64,000 nt of DNA from Pontibacter coccineus (GTDB lineage: Bacteria; Bacteroidota; Bacteroidia; Cytophagales; Hymenobacteraceae), in the NCBI RefSeq assembly GCF_030546575.1, contig NZ_JAUOTN010000001.1, positions 762,192 to 826,191 on the forward strand, given 5' to 3'. The notes beneath the pieces are model-generated. The model worked only from the letters and a program-made list of their open reading frames with translations. It was not told where the DNA came from and ran no database searches. The position numbers and the translations under genes were made by a program. Positions 16,823 to 26,406 of this stretch are shown piece by piece (position 1 is the stretch's first letter; each line of letters opens with the position of its first letter).

Positions 16823-17494
16823 TTAGTGCGTGAGGTCGTGGCTGACCATGAAGCCCAGCTTGCGCGGCCTTGACAGCTGGGAGTTTTCAAGTTTCTGCTT
16901 ATAGGTAATGCGCTCAATATCCGAGACATCCTGCCCCATTAGGTCGTTGTTCACTGCTGCCACCATAGCGCTCTCCACGATCAGGCGCAGCATGTCGTCG
17001 CTTATCACGTTGCGGGCAATACGGTCCGAAGGCAAATCCATCTGCTTCACCCCTTCTATCAGAAAGTGATTTTCAATGTTGATCAGCATGCGGCCCACCA
17101 GGTAACCCGGGTCGTCGAGGCGGTTATACTTGATGGTATCGGCCATGAAGTTGTAGGCCATGATGTGCCCGAAGAAACGACGGCGAAAGTCTTCTTCTAC
17201 ATAATCGTTGCGCATGATCTCGTAATCGTCCGGGAAGGTAATGATGTTGGAGTGCATCACAAATACAAGCAGATCGCCTGAGAACTTGATCTGAAATTCC
17301 AGGTCGCTGATGGCCTTGTACTCGATCACCACATCGGCATTGTGCGTCGTGATCCGGGTGGTCAGCTCGTCCACAATTTCCTGTGAGAGCTCCTTCATGC
17401 GGGTAAAGGTTTGGTAAGTGTTGCGGTAAATAGCCTGCTTGGTAGCTGACTTTTGCTGTAGTCCTTGTATTATATCGTCGAGTCTATCTTTCAT
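16823..17494 (-). CDS. Conserved hypothetical cytosolic protein
   Basis: 223 residues, no signal peptide or membrane segment, slightly acidic, with an N-terminal helix that may coil (KDRLDDIIQGLQQKSATKQA). I do not recognise a characterised family; the composition suggests a Bacteroidota-specific protein. Segments such as FFGHIMAYNFMADTIKYNR and RIARNVISDDMLR look conserved rather than low-complexity. It is a lone gene, separated from phhA by the palindromic terminator and from the CoA-transferase by about 120 bp. Confidence 0.7.
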   Translation of the reverse strand: MKDRLDDIIQGLQQKSATKQAIYRNTYQTFTRMKELSQEIVDELTTRITTHNADVVIEYKAISDLEFQIKFSGDLLVFVMHSNIITFPDDYEIMRNDYVEEDFRRRFFGHIMAYNFMADTIKYNRLDDPGYLVGRMLINIENHFLIEGVKQMDLPSDRIARNVISDDMLRLIVESAMVAAVNNDLMGQDVSDIERITYKQKLENSQLSRPRKLGFMVSHDLTH

Positions 17495-17615
17495 ACTTGC
17501 TTTTTGTCGGGTGCTGTGTTTTTTACTCTAATCCTTTGGAAATAGTTATTTGGCAACCTTTTACCAGCTTCATCCACAGGCTCTTCGAGGTGCTAAATAA
17601 TAAGTATCTGCCATA

Positions 17616-18770
17616 TTAGGGGGTATCAGCAAGATTATCCAGCACCTGGGCCTGGTGCTGCGCGAAGGCTGGTGGAGGCGTTACAGTTTCAGCTGCCGTT
17701 CCTTCCACCACGAAAGCAACCTGCCGGATGCCGCTCGGGCCATTGGGCTGGGTGAGCAGCATGCGCCTGGCCTGCGGCTGTTCAAACACTTCGGGCACGC
17801 TGTTGACGGCGCCTGCCGGCACATGCAGCCTGTGCAGCTCCCGCAGCAGCCCATCGCGCTCTTGTTGCCTGATCAGCTGTTTCAGTTGTTGGTTCACCGC
17901 GCTCCGGTGCTGCACTCGGGCGCTATTGGTGGCATAGTCGGGGTTATCGGCCAGGGCAGCATCTCCCAGCACCCGGCACAGCCGTTTGAACTGTCGGTCG
18001 TCGCCTATGGCAAGCACGAGTTGCAAACCATCTTTGCAGGTATACACACTGCCGTAAGGCACAATGTTGGGGTGCTCCGACCCCATGCGCTGCGGATTGT
18101 GCCCCGCTACCAGGTAGTTCGTTCCCTGATTGGCCAACGCCGACACTGCCGCATCAAACAGCGACACCTGCACATAGCTCCCCTTGCCGGTGCACCCGCG
18201 CTGAATCAGCGCCGTCAGGATGCCTTCCTTCAGCTGGTGCGCCGCCAGCAGATCCACCAGCGCGACGGGCATTTTGGTGGGAGGCCCGTCCGGTGAGCCG
18301 TTCATATGCATAAACCCACTCTCCGCCTGAACCACAGCATCGTAACCCGCCCGCTGGTCTTCCAGTCCGTAGCCGGTAATGTGCCCGTATACCAGTCTCG
18401 GATTGAGCTGGGCTAAGGTATGGTAATCCACTTGCAGTTTCTCGGCGTCTCCTGGCTTGTAGCTGGCAATAATCACATCGGCTTTGGCAGCCAGTTTGTG
18501 CACAGCCTGCAGTGCATGTGGCTGGGTTATATCAAGTCCCACGGAGAGCTTCCCCCAGTTAGCCGCCGAAAAGTAAGCCGACACACCGCCCCTCGCCTGC
18601 TCGCCTGCCAGTTTCCAGCTACGCGTTACATCACCGCCGGTCGCCGCGTTTTCCAGCTTCACCACGGTAGCACCCAGCTCAGCGAAAAACTGCCCCACAC
18701 TCGGTCCCGCCAGCACACTGGCCAGTTCGAGCACCAGCATATCTTTAAAAACAGGTTCTGCCATCGTCAT
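17616..18770 (-). CDS. CaiB/BaiF family (family III) CoA-transferase
   Basis: 384 residues. Family III transferases move CoA between carboxylic acids through an aspartyl-CoA thioester; the catalytic Asp is in GYDAVVQAESG (about residue 160). The N-terminal LELASVLAGPSVGQFFAELGATVVKLE block and GSYVQVSLFDAAVS also match the family. The start at 18770 (ATGACGATGGCA) is uncertain by two codons. Nothing nearby indicates the acid substrate. Confidence 0.9.
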   Translation of the reverse strand: MTMAEPVFKDMLVLELASVLAGPSVGQFFAELGATVVKLENAATGGDVTRSWKLAGEQARGGVSAYFSAANWGKLSVGLDITQPHALQAVHKLAAKADVIIASYKPGDAEKLQVDYHTLAQLNPRLVYGHITGYGLEDQRAGYDAVVQAESGFMHMNGSPDGPPTKMPVALVDLLAAHQLKEGILTALIQRGCTGKGSYVQVSLFDAAVSALANQGTNYLVAGHNPQRMGSEHPNIVPYGSVYTCKDGLQLVLAIGDDRQFKRLCRVLGDAALADNPDYATNSARVQHRSAVNQQLKQLIRQQERDGLLRELHRLHVPAGAVNSVPEVFEQPQARRMLLTQPNGPSGIRQVAFVVEGTAAETVTPPPAFAQHQAQVLDNLADTP

Positions 18771-18841
18771 CAGGTATAAGGTATAGAGCGTGCCGTTGCC
18801 TCAGGCTGACGCTCCGCGAGCAAAGCTATTAAAAAGGGCAT

Positions 18842-18872
18842 AAAAAAAGCAGCTCTTCGGGGGAAGAGCTGC
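18842..18872 (-). terminator. Terminator of the 27-residue peptide gene
   Basis: 10-bp perfect stem GCAGCTCTTC / GAAGAGCTGC with a GGGG loop; on the minus strand it is followed by seven T. It lies about 50 bp after the small ORF stop and serves no annotated gene otherwise. Confidence 0.85.
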
Positions 18873-18921
18873 CAGTATGTTTTGGCTATGTTTTGTAATT
18901 AGGTTCCGATCAGGAGGTGTG

Positions 18922-19005
18922 CTATATCAAAATAAAGATAGCATTGATGATGTTTACACCCAGTAGAAGATAGAAGTTCGGAGATTCTTGTATAGCTTTT
19001 TTCAT
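18922..19005 (-). CDS. 27-residue small membrane peptide
   Basis: ATG at 19005 to TAG at 18922: a short polar head (MKKAIQESPN) and a single hydrophobic run (FYLLLGVNIINAIFILI). The start is preceded by a purine/AT-rich leader (AAAATTAAA) of the type used for initiation in Bacteroidota, and the ORF is followed by a strong dedicated terminator, which argues for a real transcript. I recognise no family. The alternative is a small RNA whose ORF is fortuitous. Confidence 0.5.
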   Translation of the reverse strand: MKKAIQESPNFYLLLGVNIINAIFILI

Positions 19006-19427
19006 TTTAATTTTAAATAAATCTTTCTTTTATATGTTTTAAGATGATTGATTATATCACTTTGGGCTTGTTTACGCCTCCCTTAATCAAATGTTTCGGC
19101 GTTAATATAAAAAAATCTATGTAAATAAAATTAAATATAATTTAAGTACTATAATGTTAAAAAGCATTCTTGATTTTTACTGAAATTTAAAGCATTCTAT
19201 CTATATAGCGATTTTCTAATGCTTTGAACTTTTCGAATGCTGCGTCAACTTTTTAATTGTATCGTTATATTCTCTACTGATTGACGATGCAATATTAATA
19301 TAATTTTCAATATAAATAACATCAACTTTTAAATTTTTCTCAAATAAGGTATAAAAATCGTATCTTTACCCCTATAAATGCGGTTTAAAGGCCGCTAGGC
19401 CATAAAAATAATTTTAAGGAGATAACT
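19006..19427. other. AT-rich spacer upstream of DEAD-box helicase
   Basis: The spacer carries the promoter region of the small ORF (leftward) and of the helicase (rightward). TATCTTTA at 19364-19371 is one base from TAnnTTTG, about 55 bp before the helicase start. The leader then contains GCGGTTTAAAGGCCGC and GGCCGCTAGGCC (19380-19401), which can form short alternative stems; a cold-responsive leader is possible but unproven. The long AT-rich stretch 19020-19360 has no ORF. Confidence 0.4.
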
Positions 19428-20915
19428 TTGGATTTTCGTTCATTTAACCTTCACGAAGACGTGATCACCGGAATTGAGTCGATGGGCTACAATACCCCGA
19501 CCCCGGTACAGCAGCAAGCCATTCCACTTATTCTGGAGCAGAAAGATATTATCGCCTGCGCCCAGACGGGTACCGGAAAAACAGCCGCCTACCTCTTGCC
19601 GCTGATCGACCGTATTTCGCACGCCAACTACGACTTCACCAGCACCCTTATTCTGGTTCCTACCCGCGAACTGGCAAAGCAGATAGATGAACAAGTGGAA
19701 GGCCTGGGCTATTTCGCCCCGGTAAGTTCCATCGCCATCTACGGTGGCAGCAAAGGCGACGAGTGGGAGCAGCAGAAACGCGCTCTCACTGGCGGTGCTG
19801 ATATCATCATCGCTACGCCGGGTCGCCTGATGTCGCACATGGCGCTGGGTTATGTAAGGCTGGACCAACTCAAGTACTTGGTGCTCGACGAGGCGGACAA
19901 GATGCTGGACATGGGCTTTATGGATGATATCCTGAAGATAGTGCGTGCCCTGCCTGCTGAGCGCCAGACGCTCCTCTTCTCAGCCACCATGCCGAAGAAA
20001 ATCCGCGACCTGTCGCAGCAAATCCTGCAGCAGCCCTCCGAGATCAACCTCGCTATTTCGAAGCCAGCCGAAGGGATAGACCAGCGCCTGTACCTGACCT
20101 ACGACAACCAGAAACTTCCTTTGCTGGAGCACCTGATTCGTGAGTTGGAGGTATCGAACATGATTATCTTTACGTCCCGCAAGTCGAACGTGAACCAGAT
20201 CGTGCGCTCTCTGCAGAAGATGGGCTTCCCGGCAGAAGGTATAAGCTCGGACCTGACACAGGATGAACGCGAGAAGGCGTTGCAGGGCTTCAAAAACAAG
20301 AAATACAAGATTCTGGTGGCGACCGATATCCTCTCTAGAGGTATAGACATCGACAGCCTGAGCCATGTACTGAACTTCGACATGCCGCAGGATGCCGAGG
20401 ACTACGTGCACCGTGTGGGCCGTACGGCCCGTGCCGCCTCTACAGGTATGGCTATTACGTTTGTGAACGAGAACGACATGTACCGCGTGCGCAAGGTAGA
20501 GCAGCTGATAGAGCGCGACCTGCCGAAACTGCCGCTTCCGGAAGGTTTCGGCGCAGCGCCGGTTTTCGATCCGACTCGCCGTGATTTTGGCCGCGGAGGC
20601 AAAGGTGGCGGAAAACCTGGTGGTGCAAGACAGGGCGGCGGCCAGCGTTCCGGCACAGGTGGCGGAGGAGACCGCAACCGGCGCAGAGGACCAAAGCCGG
20701 AAGGCACGGCCGCGCACATTGACGGAAACAGCCGCCCGATAAAAGCAGCCACCCCGAAGCCTAGAGCAGAACAGGGCGCTCCAAAGGCAGAAGGGCAGGA
20801 AGGCGACCAGAAACCGAACCGCAACAAGAGTCGTAACCGGAACCGAAATCACAACAAGCCGGGCAACGCAAACCCGCAGAACAGCACCCCACCCGTTCCG
20901 CAAGACAATAACTAA
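19428..20915 (+). CDS. DEAD-box ATP-dependent RNA helicase
   Basis: 495 residues. Motifs in order: Q motif (GYNTPTPVQQQAIP), I (AQTGTGKT), Ia (PTRELA), II (DEAD in VLDEADKMLD), III (SAT), V (ATDILSRGIDID), VI (HRVGRTARA). The last ~110 residues are a basic Gly/Arg/Asn-rich tail (GRGGKGGGKPGG, RNKSRNRNRNHNK) like the RNA-binding tails of CsdA/RhlE-type helicases of cold adaptation and ribosome assembly. The start is TTG, chosen because AAGGAGAT sits 7 bp upstream and no ATG precedes the Q motif. Confidence 0.95.
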   Translation: MDFRSFNLHEDVITGIESMGYNTPTPVQQQAIPLILEQKDIIACAQTGTGKTAAYLLPLIDRISHANYDFTSTLILVPTRELAKQIDEQVEGLGYFAPVSSIAIYGGSKGDEWEQQKRALTGGADIIIATPGRLMSHMALGYVRLDQLKYLVLDEADKMLDMGFMDDILKIVRALPAERQTLLFSATMPKKIRDLSQQILQQPSEINLAISKPAEGIDQRLYLTYDNQKLPLLEHLIRELEVSNMIIFTSRKSNVNQIVRSLQKMGFPAEGISSDLTQDEREKALQGFKNKKYKILVATDILSRGIDIDSLSHVLNFDMPQDAEDYVHRVGRTARAASTGMAITFVNENDMYRVRKVEQLIERDLPKLPLPEGFGAAPVFDPTRRDFGRGGKGGGKPGGARQGGGQRSGTGGGGDRNRRRGPKPEGTAAHIDGNSRPIKAATPKPRAEQGAPKAEGQEGDQKPNRNKSRNRNRNHNKPGNANPQNSTPPVPQDNN

Positions 20916-20960
20916 ACAGAAAGGGCCACTCCTACCGGGGTGGCCCTTTCTGTTTAGTTA
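20909..20960. terminator. Terminator overlapping helicase stop codon
   Basis: 20-bp perfect stem TAACTAAACAGAAAGGGCCA / TGGCCCTTTCTGTTTAGTTA plus a GC-rich inner extension. The 5' arm includes the helicase stop codon. Confidence 0.85.
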
Positions 20961-21175
20961 TTGTGTGCAGCTTCATCGGTGGCATCACTTGTTTTCATCT
21001 ATGGAAAACGGTCCTTTGTATAATATTCAGAGATTAATATATATTATTCAATACCTTTCTATTCGTTACTGCTACGTCCCACGGCATCTGTTGTCAATTC
21101 AGGCTAAAGTGAAGTGCAGAGACAGGGCTGCTACAGCCTGGTACTGATCGTGTCATCCAAACAATTTACTCCAAA

Positions 21176-23623
21176 ATGAAACAAACCTTACTGCTGGCGC
21201 TGCTCTGGTGCCTGACTTGCATGGCTTATGCCCAGGCACCACTGCCAACTGGCACTATCAAAGGTATCGTAGCCGATTCGGCGACACAGGCTAAACTGGA
21301 CTACGTAACAGTGGTGGTGCAAGAAGCGGGGAAAAACCAAGCCATCAAGAGCACTTTCACAAAAGACAACGGCACGTTTGAGCTGATAGGCCTTGAACTG
21401 AAGCAGTACCAGTTGGTGCTCTCCTATGTAGGCTACAAAACCAAAGTGCTGCCACTCCCGGCCTTTACCGGCACGACCATCGATCTGGGCAAACTGTCGC
21501 TCGTATCGTCTGCCAAGCAACTGAAGGAAGTGCAGATCGTGACAGAAAAGCTGCTGGTGGAGCAGGACATCGACAAGATAACCTATAATGTGGATGCTGA
21601 CCCCGAGAGCCAGACCATGACGGCGCTGGACATGCTGCGCAAGGTGCCGCTGCTGAGTCTGGACGCGGAAGACAACATCAAGCTGAACGGCAACAGCAAC
21701 TACCGCGTGCTTGTCAACGGCAAAACCTCCTCCCTGTTCGTGCGCAGCCCGAAGGACGTGTTCAGAAGCATGCCGGCCACCACCATCAAAAGCATCGAAG
21801 TGATTACTAACCCGCCGTCGAAGTACGAGGCTGAGGGAGTGGGCGGCATCATCAACATCATCACGCATAAGAAAAACATTGGCGGGTATAATGGCTCTGT
21901 AAATGCGCAGGCCTCTACCCCGAAGGGAACCAACTTTGGCGGCTATCTGACAGCCAAGGTTGGCAAGGCTGGTTTTTCCGGATACTTCGGAACAGGCTCT
22001 TACAACAGCCCTGCCAATAGCAACAACCTGTACAGGGAAGATAAAATACGCCAAACCGTGCTGGAGCAGATGGGTGAGAGCCGCAACGATAACACCTACC
22101 AGTACGCCAGCGGGGAATTCAGCTATGAAATGGATACGCTCAACCTGTTTACCGCTAACTTCGGCATGAACCTGAACACAGGCAACAACCTCCTGACGCA
22201 GCGTGTCGAACTGTTTGATGCCAGTGGAGCGCTGACGCAGGCCTATACCCGCCTGAACAACGGCGATTACACCTGGAAGGGCAGCGACTTTGGAGCGGAC
22301 TACCAGCGCACGTTCAAAAAAAATAAAGACCAACTGTTCACGCTTTCGTACCGCTTAAGCAACAGCGGCAATGGCAGCGGTTCTGATTTCACCCTCGCCC
22401 CGGTGCTCAATTTCAACGGCCAGATAAGCCAGACGGACAACGACGGCAGCTCCATGGAGCACACCATACAGGCAGATTATGTGCAGCCGATTAAGAAGCA
22501 CACGCTTGAATTCGGTTTGAAAACGATCTTCCGACTGAACAGCAGCGACTACTTCTACAGCAACCGGGACCCGGAGACGGGCAACTTTGTGATGGATCCG
22601 AGTCTGAGCAACAACTTTGAATACCGCCAGGACATTTATGCGGCCTATACCTCGCTGAGCCTCAAAAAAGGCGACTGGGGCCTGAAAACCGGTGCCCGTC
22701 TGGAAGAGACCAAGCTGGACGCCAACTTCAAGTCATCCGGCACAGTGGCTACTCCAGACTATTTCAACCTGATCCCGAACATCACCCTGTCGCGCAAGTT
22801 GAAGGGCACGAGCACCATGCGCTTGTCCTATACCCAGCGCATCGAGCGGCCGAGCCTCTACTACCTGAACCCGTACGTAAACCAGATCGACCCCCTCAAC
22901 ATCAGCTTCGGTAACCCGAAACTGGACCCGGCCACGAATAATGTGTTTAACCTGGCCTATAACACCTTTGTGAAAGGGACGTCCATTAACGCGAGTATCT
23001 TCCACAACTTCACGAACAACTCCATCCAGAGCTATACTACACTTGGCACTGATACGGTGGCCCGCACTACCTATGGCAACATAGGCCGCAACCAGACATA
23101 CGGTTTCTCTTTGAGCGGCAACACCACCCTGTTTAAAAAGTTGAGCATCAACCTGAACTCCACGACCAACTATGTGAAACTGAGCAGCGTGATCGGCGGC
23201 TTGCCTCAGAACAACGAGGGCTTCACTTACAATGTGTTTGGCTACTCGAGCTACCGCTTCGACAAGGGCTGGCGTGCCAGCGGTAACATTGGCTACTCCT
23301 CTTCGCGCATCCTGCTGCAGGGCCGCTCGGCCGGGTATGTGTGGAACAGTATTTCGGTGAACAAGCAGTTCCTGAAAGACAACAAGGCGACGATCAGCTT
23401 CTCGGTGAACAGCCCGTTCCAGAAAAACCGCCGCTCCCTGAACGAGATCAACGACCCGCGCTTCACCCAAAACCAGGAGAACATCTTCTTAATGCGCCGC
23501 TACAGTCTGGGCTTCAACTACCGCTTCGGTAAGCTGAAGGGAGACATAGCCCGCAAGAAGCGCGGCATCAAAAACGATGACGTAAAAGGTGGCGAGCAAC
23601 AAGGTGGAAGCGGTGCAAACTAA
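21176..23623 (+). CDS. TonB-dependent receptor-like outer membrane beta-barrel protein
   Basis: 815 residues. A signal peptide (to about residue 20, MAYAQA) is followed by a CarboxypepD-regulatory-like beta-sandwich (TGTIKGIVADSATQAKLDYV, residues 25-110), a plug-like domain (about 115-240: TALDMLRKVPLLSLD, VLVNGK, GGIINIIT) and a long barrel rich in aromatic/Asn strands (outer membrane beta-barrel family 3). The C-terminus is a charged Lys/Gly tail, not the usual terminal Phe. Such proteins import or bind large substrates at the outer membrane; no SusD partner is adjacent and the substrate is unknown. Only one AGGTATA-type word occurs in the gene. Confidence 0.9.
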   Translation: MKQTLLLALLWCLTCMAYAQAPLPTGTIKGIVADSATQAKLDYVTVVVQEAGKNQAIKSTFTKDNGTFELIGLELKQYQLVLSYVGYKTKVLPLPAFTGTTIDLGKLSLVSSAKQLKEVQIVTEKLLVEQDIDKITYNVDADPESQTMTALDMLRKVPLLSLDAEDNIKLNGNSNYRVLVNGKTSSLFVRSPKDVFRSMPATTIKSIEVITNPPSKYEAEGVGGIINIITHKKNIGGYNGSVNAQASTPKGTNFGGYLTAKVGKAGFSGYFGTGSYNSPANSNNLYREDKIRQTVLEQMGESRNDNTYQYASGEFSYEMDTLNLFTANFGMNLNTGNNLLTQRVELFDASGALTQAYTRLNNGDYTWKGSDFGADYQRTFKKNKDQLFTLSYRLSNSGNGSGSDFTLAPVLNFNGQISQTDNDGSSMEHTIQADYVQPIKKHTLEFGLKTIFRLNSSDYFYSNRDPETGNFVMDPSLSNNFEYRQDIYAAYTSLSLKKGDWGLKTGARLEETKLDANFKSSGTVATPDYFNLIPNITLSRKLKGTSTMRLSYTQRIERPSLYYLNPYVNQIDPLNISFGNPKLDPATNNVFNLAYNTFVKGTSINASIFHNFTNNSIQSYTTLGTDTVARTTYGNIGRNQTYGFSLSGNTTLFKKLSINLNSTTNYVKLSSVIGGLPQNNEGFTYNVFGYSSYRFDKGWRASGNIGYSSSRILLQGRSAGYVWNSISVNKQFLKDNKATISFSVNSPFQKNRRSLNEINDPRFTQNQENIFLMRRYSLGFNYRFGKLKGDIARKKRGIKNDDVKGGEQQGGSGAN

Positions 23624-23788
23624 GATTTTGTTAGGCTAGTTCCGGGAGCCGCACTTTAAGGTGGCTCCTGGTCTTACCTAAACTGCCTTTGAAGCTGGTA
23701 AAAATAAACTAGTCTCTCCCAACATACCAGGGTTAGGCGGGCGAGATGCTGGCTATATTGATGCAACATACCACTCAAGCAACCTTAC

Positions 23789-24349
23789 ATGAAAACATTC
23801 TTATTAACCTTCGCTCTATTCAGCGCGTCTTTTCTATCGAAAGCGCAGGATGCCAGTGTGGAAAGATCCACGACAGGAATCCAGGTGGGCTTCCTTGGAA
23901 TTTGGGCACACAACGAAGCAAGACTGGCAAACAACTTAGCTTTGCGGAGTGAAGTCGGCTTTAACACTGGAATTTTGGGAGGCGGTCTCCACAGTGACAC
24001 GTGGGTATTTATGACACCTATGTTCATTTTGGAGCCAAAGCTCTACTATAACCTCGACCAAAGAAGCCTGAAGTCAAAAGACATCTCCGGAAACAGCGGC
24101 AACTTCTTTTCACTTCGGACTACCTACTTTCCCGATTGGTTTGTTATTTCGAACTACGATAACATCAATGTGCTCAACCAGATATCGGTCATACCGACCT
24201 GGGGAATTAGAAGAAATATCGGAGCGCATTTCAATTATGAAACAGGTGTCGGATTCGGCTATAAACATGTCTTCACCAAGTCAGGGTATTCCTATAACAC
24301 AGGGCAACCCGTATTCGACCTGCGCCTGAGAATCGGTTACCGGTTCTAA
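23789..24349 (+). CDS. Small outer membrane beta-barrel-like exported protein
   Basis: 186 residues with a cleavable signal peptide (MKTFLLTFALFSASFLSKAQ). The mature part has alternating strands ending in DLRLRIGYRF, a terminal aromatic strand typical of small outer membrane barrels. No specific family is recognised. It follows the receptor by 165 bp; co-expression is possible but not shown. Confidence 0.65.
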   Translation: MKTFLLTFALFSASFLSKAQDASVERSTTGIQVGFLGIWAHNEARLANNLALRSEVGFNTGILGGGLHSDTWVFMTPMFILEPKLYYNLDQRSLKSKDISGNSGNFFSLRTTYFPDWFVISNYDNINVLNQISVIPTWGIRRNIGAHFNYETGVGFGYKHVFTKSGYSYNTGQPVFDLRLRIGYRF

Positions 24350-24651
24350 AAAAAGGACTATTGCCTCCGGTTATCCGGTCTTCTATATGCCAAAATAGCT
24401 CCCCTAGTGAGATGGGACCTGCCCTATACCTGAATAGGCCACACTATAGGGTATAAAAACAGGAGGGGAGATTTCATAGCATACTTCATCCCCAAACCCT
24501 TTATGATCGATCAAGACAATCCTGACTTTGGCAAGCTAACAGGTATGACCTAAAGCAATGTGCTCCCTTACTGCGGCCGGCCGCAATTCCTTAATCGTTC
24601 CCATGCATATGCTCGTTTAAGTATACAACCAGTATTTAAACCCGCATCGCT
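24350..24651. other. Spacer before PIG-L gene
   Basis: 302 bp with TATACCT at about 24424, a small dyad (CTATACCTGAATAGGCCACACTATAGGGTATA region) and a 16-codon ATG ORF at 24504 that I do not credit. A NotI/FseI-like GC-rich patch (GCGGCCGGCCGC) is at about 24573. No gene or clear promoter. Confidence 0.4.
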
Positions 24652-25365
24652 ATGCGCATCCTCTACATTTTCCCACATCCCGATGATGAGTCCTTCGGTC
24701 CGGCGCCTGTTATGTGGCAACAGTTGGAGCAAGGGCACCAGGTATACCTGCTTACCCTCACCAGGGGCGGTGCCACCAAGGTGCGGCACGAACTGGGCCT
24801 GAGTGTAGAAGAAATGGGGAATGTCAGGTATAAGGAGATGCTGGCGGTAGAACGAGTGCTGGGCCTCACAGGTATGACCGTGCTCGACCTGCCTGACAGT
24901 AAACTGGCAGAGATGGACCCGCGCGAGATTGAAAAGGTAGTGGAAGCGCATATCCGTCAGTTGGAACCTCAGGTGATCGTGTCGTACCCGGTGCATGGGG
25001 TGAGCGGTTTTCACGACCACCTGGTGATGCACGCAGTCATCAAGCGGGTATACCTGGAGCTGAAAGACGATGGCGCTGATTACCTAAAGCGGCTCGCTTT
25101 CCTGACACTGCCCAACAAAACAGAGCAACCCCTGCAGTCCGGCAAATTCCTGATGAAGCACAGCAACCCCGACCTAATCGACTGTGAAGTAAAACTGCGG
25201 CCTGAGGATATTGAAATCATGAAGAAGGCATTGAACTGTTACGATACCTACCAGGATGTGATCAAACAGGCAAATGTGGTGGAGTCGATTGGCGAAACTG
25301 TTTACTTCGAGGTATACCAGGAGAACCTCAAGCCGCCGCTCGCCAACCTAATTGATGGGCTGTAG
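24652..25365 (+). CDS. PIG-L/LmbE family deacetylase
   Basis: 237 residues. The zinc/catalytic motif HPDDES appears at residues 8-13, and the third zinc His lies in HGVSGFHDH (about residue 120). The family removes N-acetyl groups from GlcNAc-linked small molecules, for example in bacillithiol, mycothiol or lipid biosynthesis. A bacillithiol-type BshB role is possible in Bacteroidota, but no bshA or bshC is adjacent. It is monocistronic by spacing. Confidence 0.85.
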   Translation: MRILYIFPHPDDESFGPAPVMWQQLEQGHQVYLLTLTRGGATKVRHELGLSVEEMGNVRYKEMLAVERVLGLTGMTVLDLPDSKLAEMDPREIEKVVEAHIRQLEPQVIVSYPVHGVSGFHDHLVMHAVIKRVYLELKDDGADYLKRLAFLTLPNKTEQPLQSGKFLMKHSNPDLIDCEVKLRPEDIEIMKKALNCYDTYQDVIKQANVVESIGETVYFEVYQENLKPPLANLIDGL

Positions 25366-25610
25366 ATTTATAAGGACAATGGAGGGTTTGGCAAAGCATT
25401 AATGCGCCAATAGGGCTATAAGCAGGGCTGGTTCAGTGGCGTTTGCTAATTTTTTTGTGGAGAGCTGTAAGGAACAGGCCAGAAGTAGCCTAAACGCACG
25501 AACGAAAGCAAATAAACAAGCGGCAGACGAATGAAAACTGCTCACGCTTTGCAAGTCATTTGTCCTTTGCCTAAATTTCCTTTTCGATCATCTATACCTA
25601 TACCTGAATC

Positions 25611-26225
25611 ATGAAAGCACTTTTGCTCATCGACATACAAAATGATTTTCTTCCCGGCGGAGCGTTGGGTGTGCCAGAAGGCGACCAGATCCTCCCGATC
25701 GTGAACCAGATTCAAGACCAGTTTGACCTGATAGTGGCAACGCAGGATTGGCATCCGGCTGATCACAAGAGTTTTGCCTCCAACCACGAGGGCAAGAATC
25801 CATTTGAGACAACCGAGCTGCTCGGGCTGCCGCAAGTGCTCTGGCCAGAGCACTGCCTGCAAGGTACACCTGGAGCCGATCTGGCCCCTGCCCTCGAAGC
25901 AAATAAAATAGAAGCGATTTTCCGGAAAGGCACCAACCCGGAAATAGATAGCTACAGCGGTTTTTATGACAACGGCCGACTAAAGTCCACCGGGCTGGCA
26001 GACTACCTGCGCGGCAAAGGCATAACGCAGCTATACCTGGCAGGTCTGGCGGCGGATTACTGCGTGTACTATTCCGCCAAGGACGCTTTGGACGAAGGCT
26101 TCGAAACGTTTGTGCTGGAAGACGCCGTCCGCGCCATCAGCCCGGAAGGCTACGAAGCAGCCCGGAAAGACATACTGCAAAAAGGGGGCAACCTCATCCA
26201 GAGTAGTGACCTGTTTATCAGCTGA
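25611..26225 (+). CDS. pncA: Nicotinamidase
   Basis: 204 residues of the isochorismatase-like fold. PncA hydrolyses nicotinamide to nicotinate for NAD salvage. The catalytic triad is visible: Asp in LIDIQNDF, Lys in FRKGT and Cys in AADYCVYYSA. The metal site is in TQDWHPADHKSF and the oxyanion cis-peptide region just before the Cys. The ATG is directly preceded by two tandem TATACCT words (25591-25603). Confidence 0.95.
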   Translation: MKALLLIDIQNDFLPGGALGVPEGDQILPIVNQIQDQFDLIVATQDWHPADHKSFASNHEGKNPFETTELLGLPQVLWPEHCLQGTPGADLAPALEANKIEAIFRKGTNPEIDSYSGFYDNGRLKSTGLADYLRGKGITQLYLAGLAADYCVYYSAKDALDEGFETFVLEDAVRAISPEGYEAARKDILQKGGNLIQSSDLFIS

Positions 26226-26342
26226 TCAACCGGTACCTTAGATGCCATACCTGTTTCTTAAATTTTTCAGGGATCGGGCAGGTATAGCGCAGCATTAGCT
26301 GATACCCATACGAGGGCAAAAGACTTCCTCCAATGGCACCAT

Positions 26343-26378
26343 AAAAAAAGCAAGAGCCGCTTATAAAAGCGGCTCTTG
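26343..26378 (-). terminator. Terminator of aldo/keto reductase gene
   Basis: 12-bp stem CAAGAGCCGCTT / AAGCGGCTCTTG with an ATAA loop; on the minus strand followed by seven T. Confidence 0.85.
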
Positions 26379-26406
26379 TCGGTTAATGCTATACCTGTGC
26401 TTTCAT

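Noticed and set aside
24504..24554. 16-codon ATG ORF upstream of the PIG-L gene
   Set aside because: No ribosome-binding context, terminator or recognisable peptide; probably chance.
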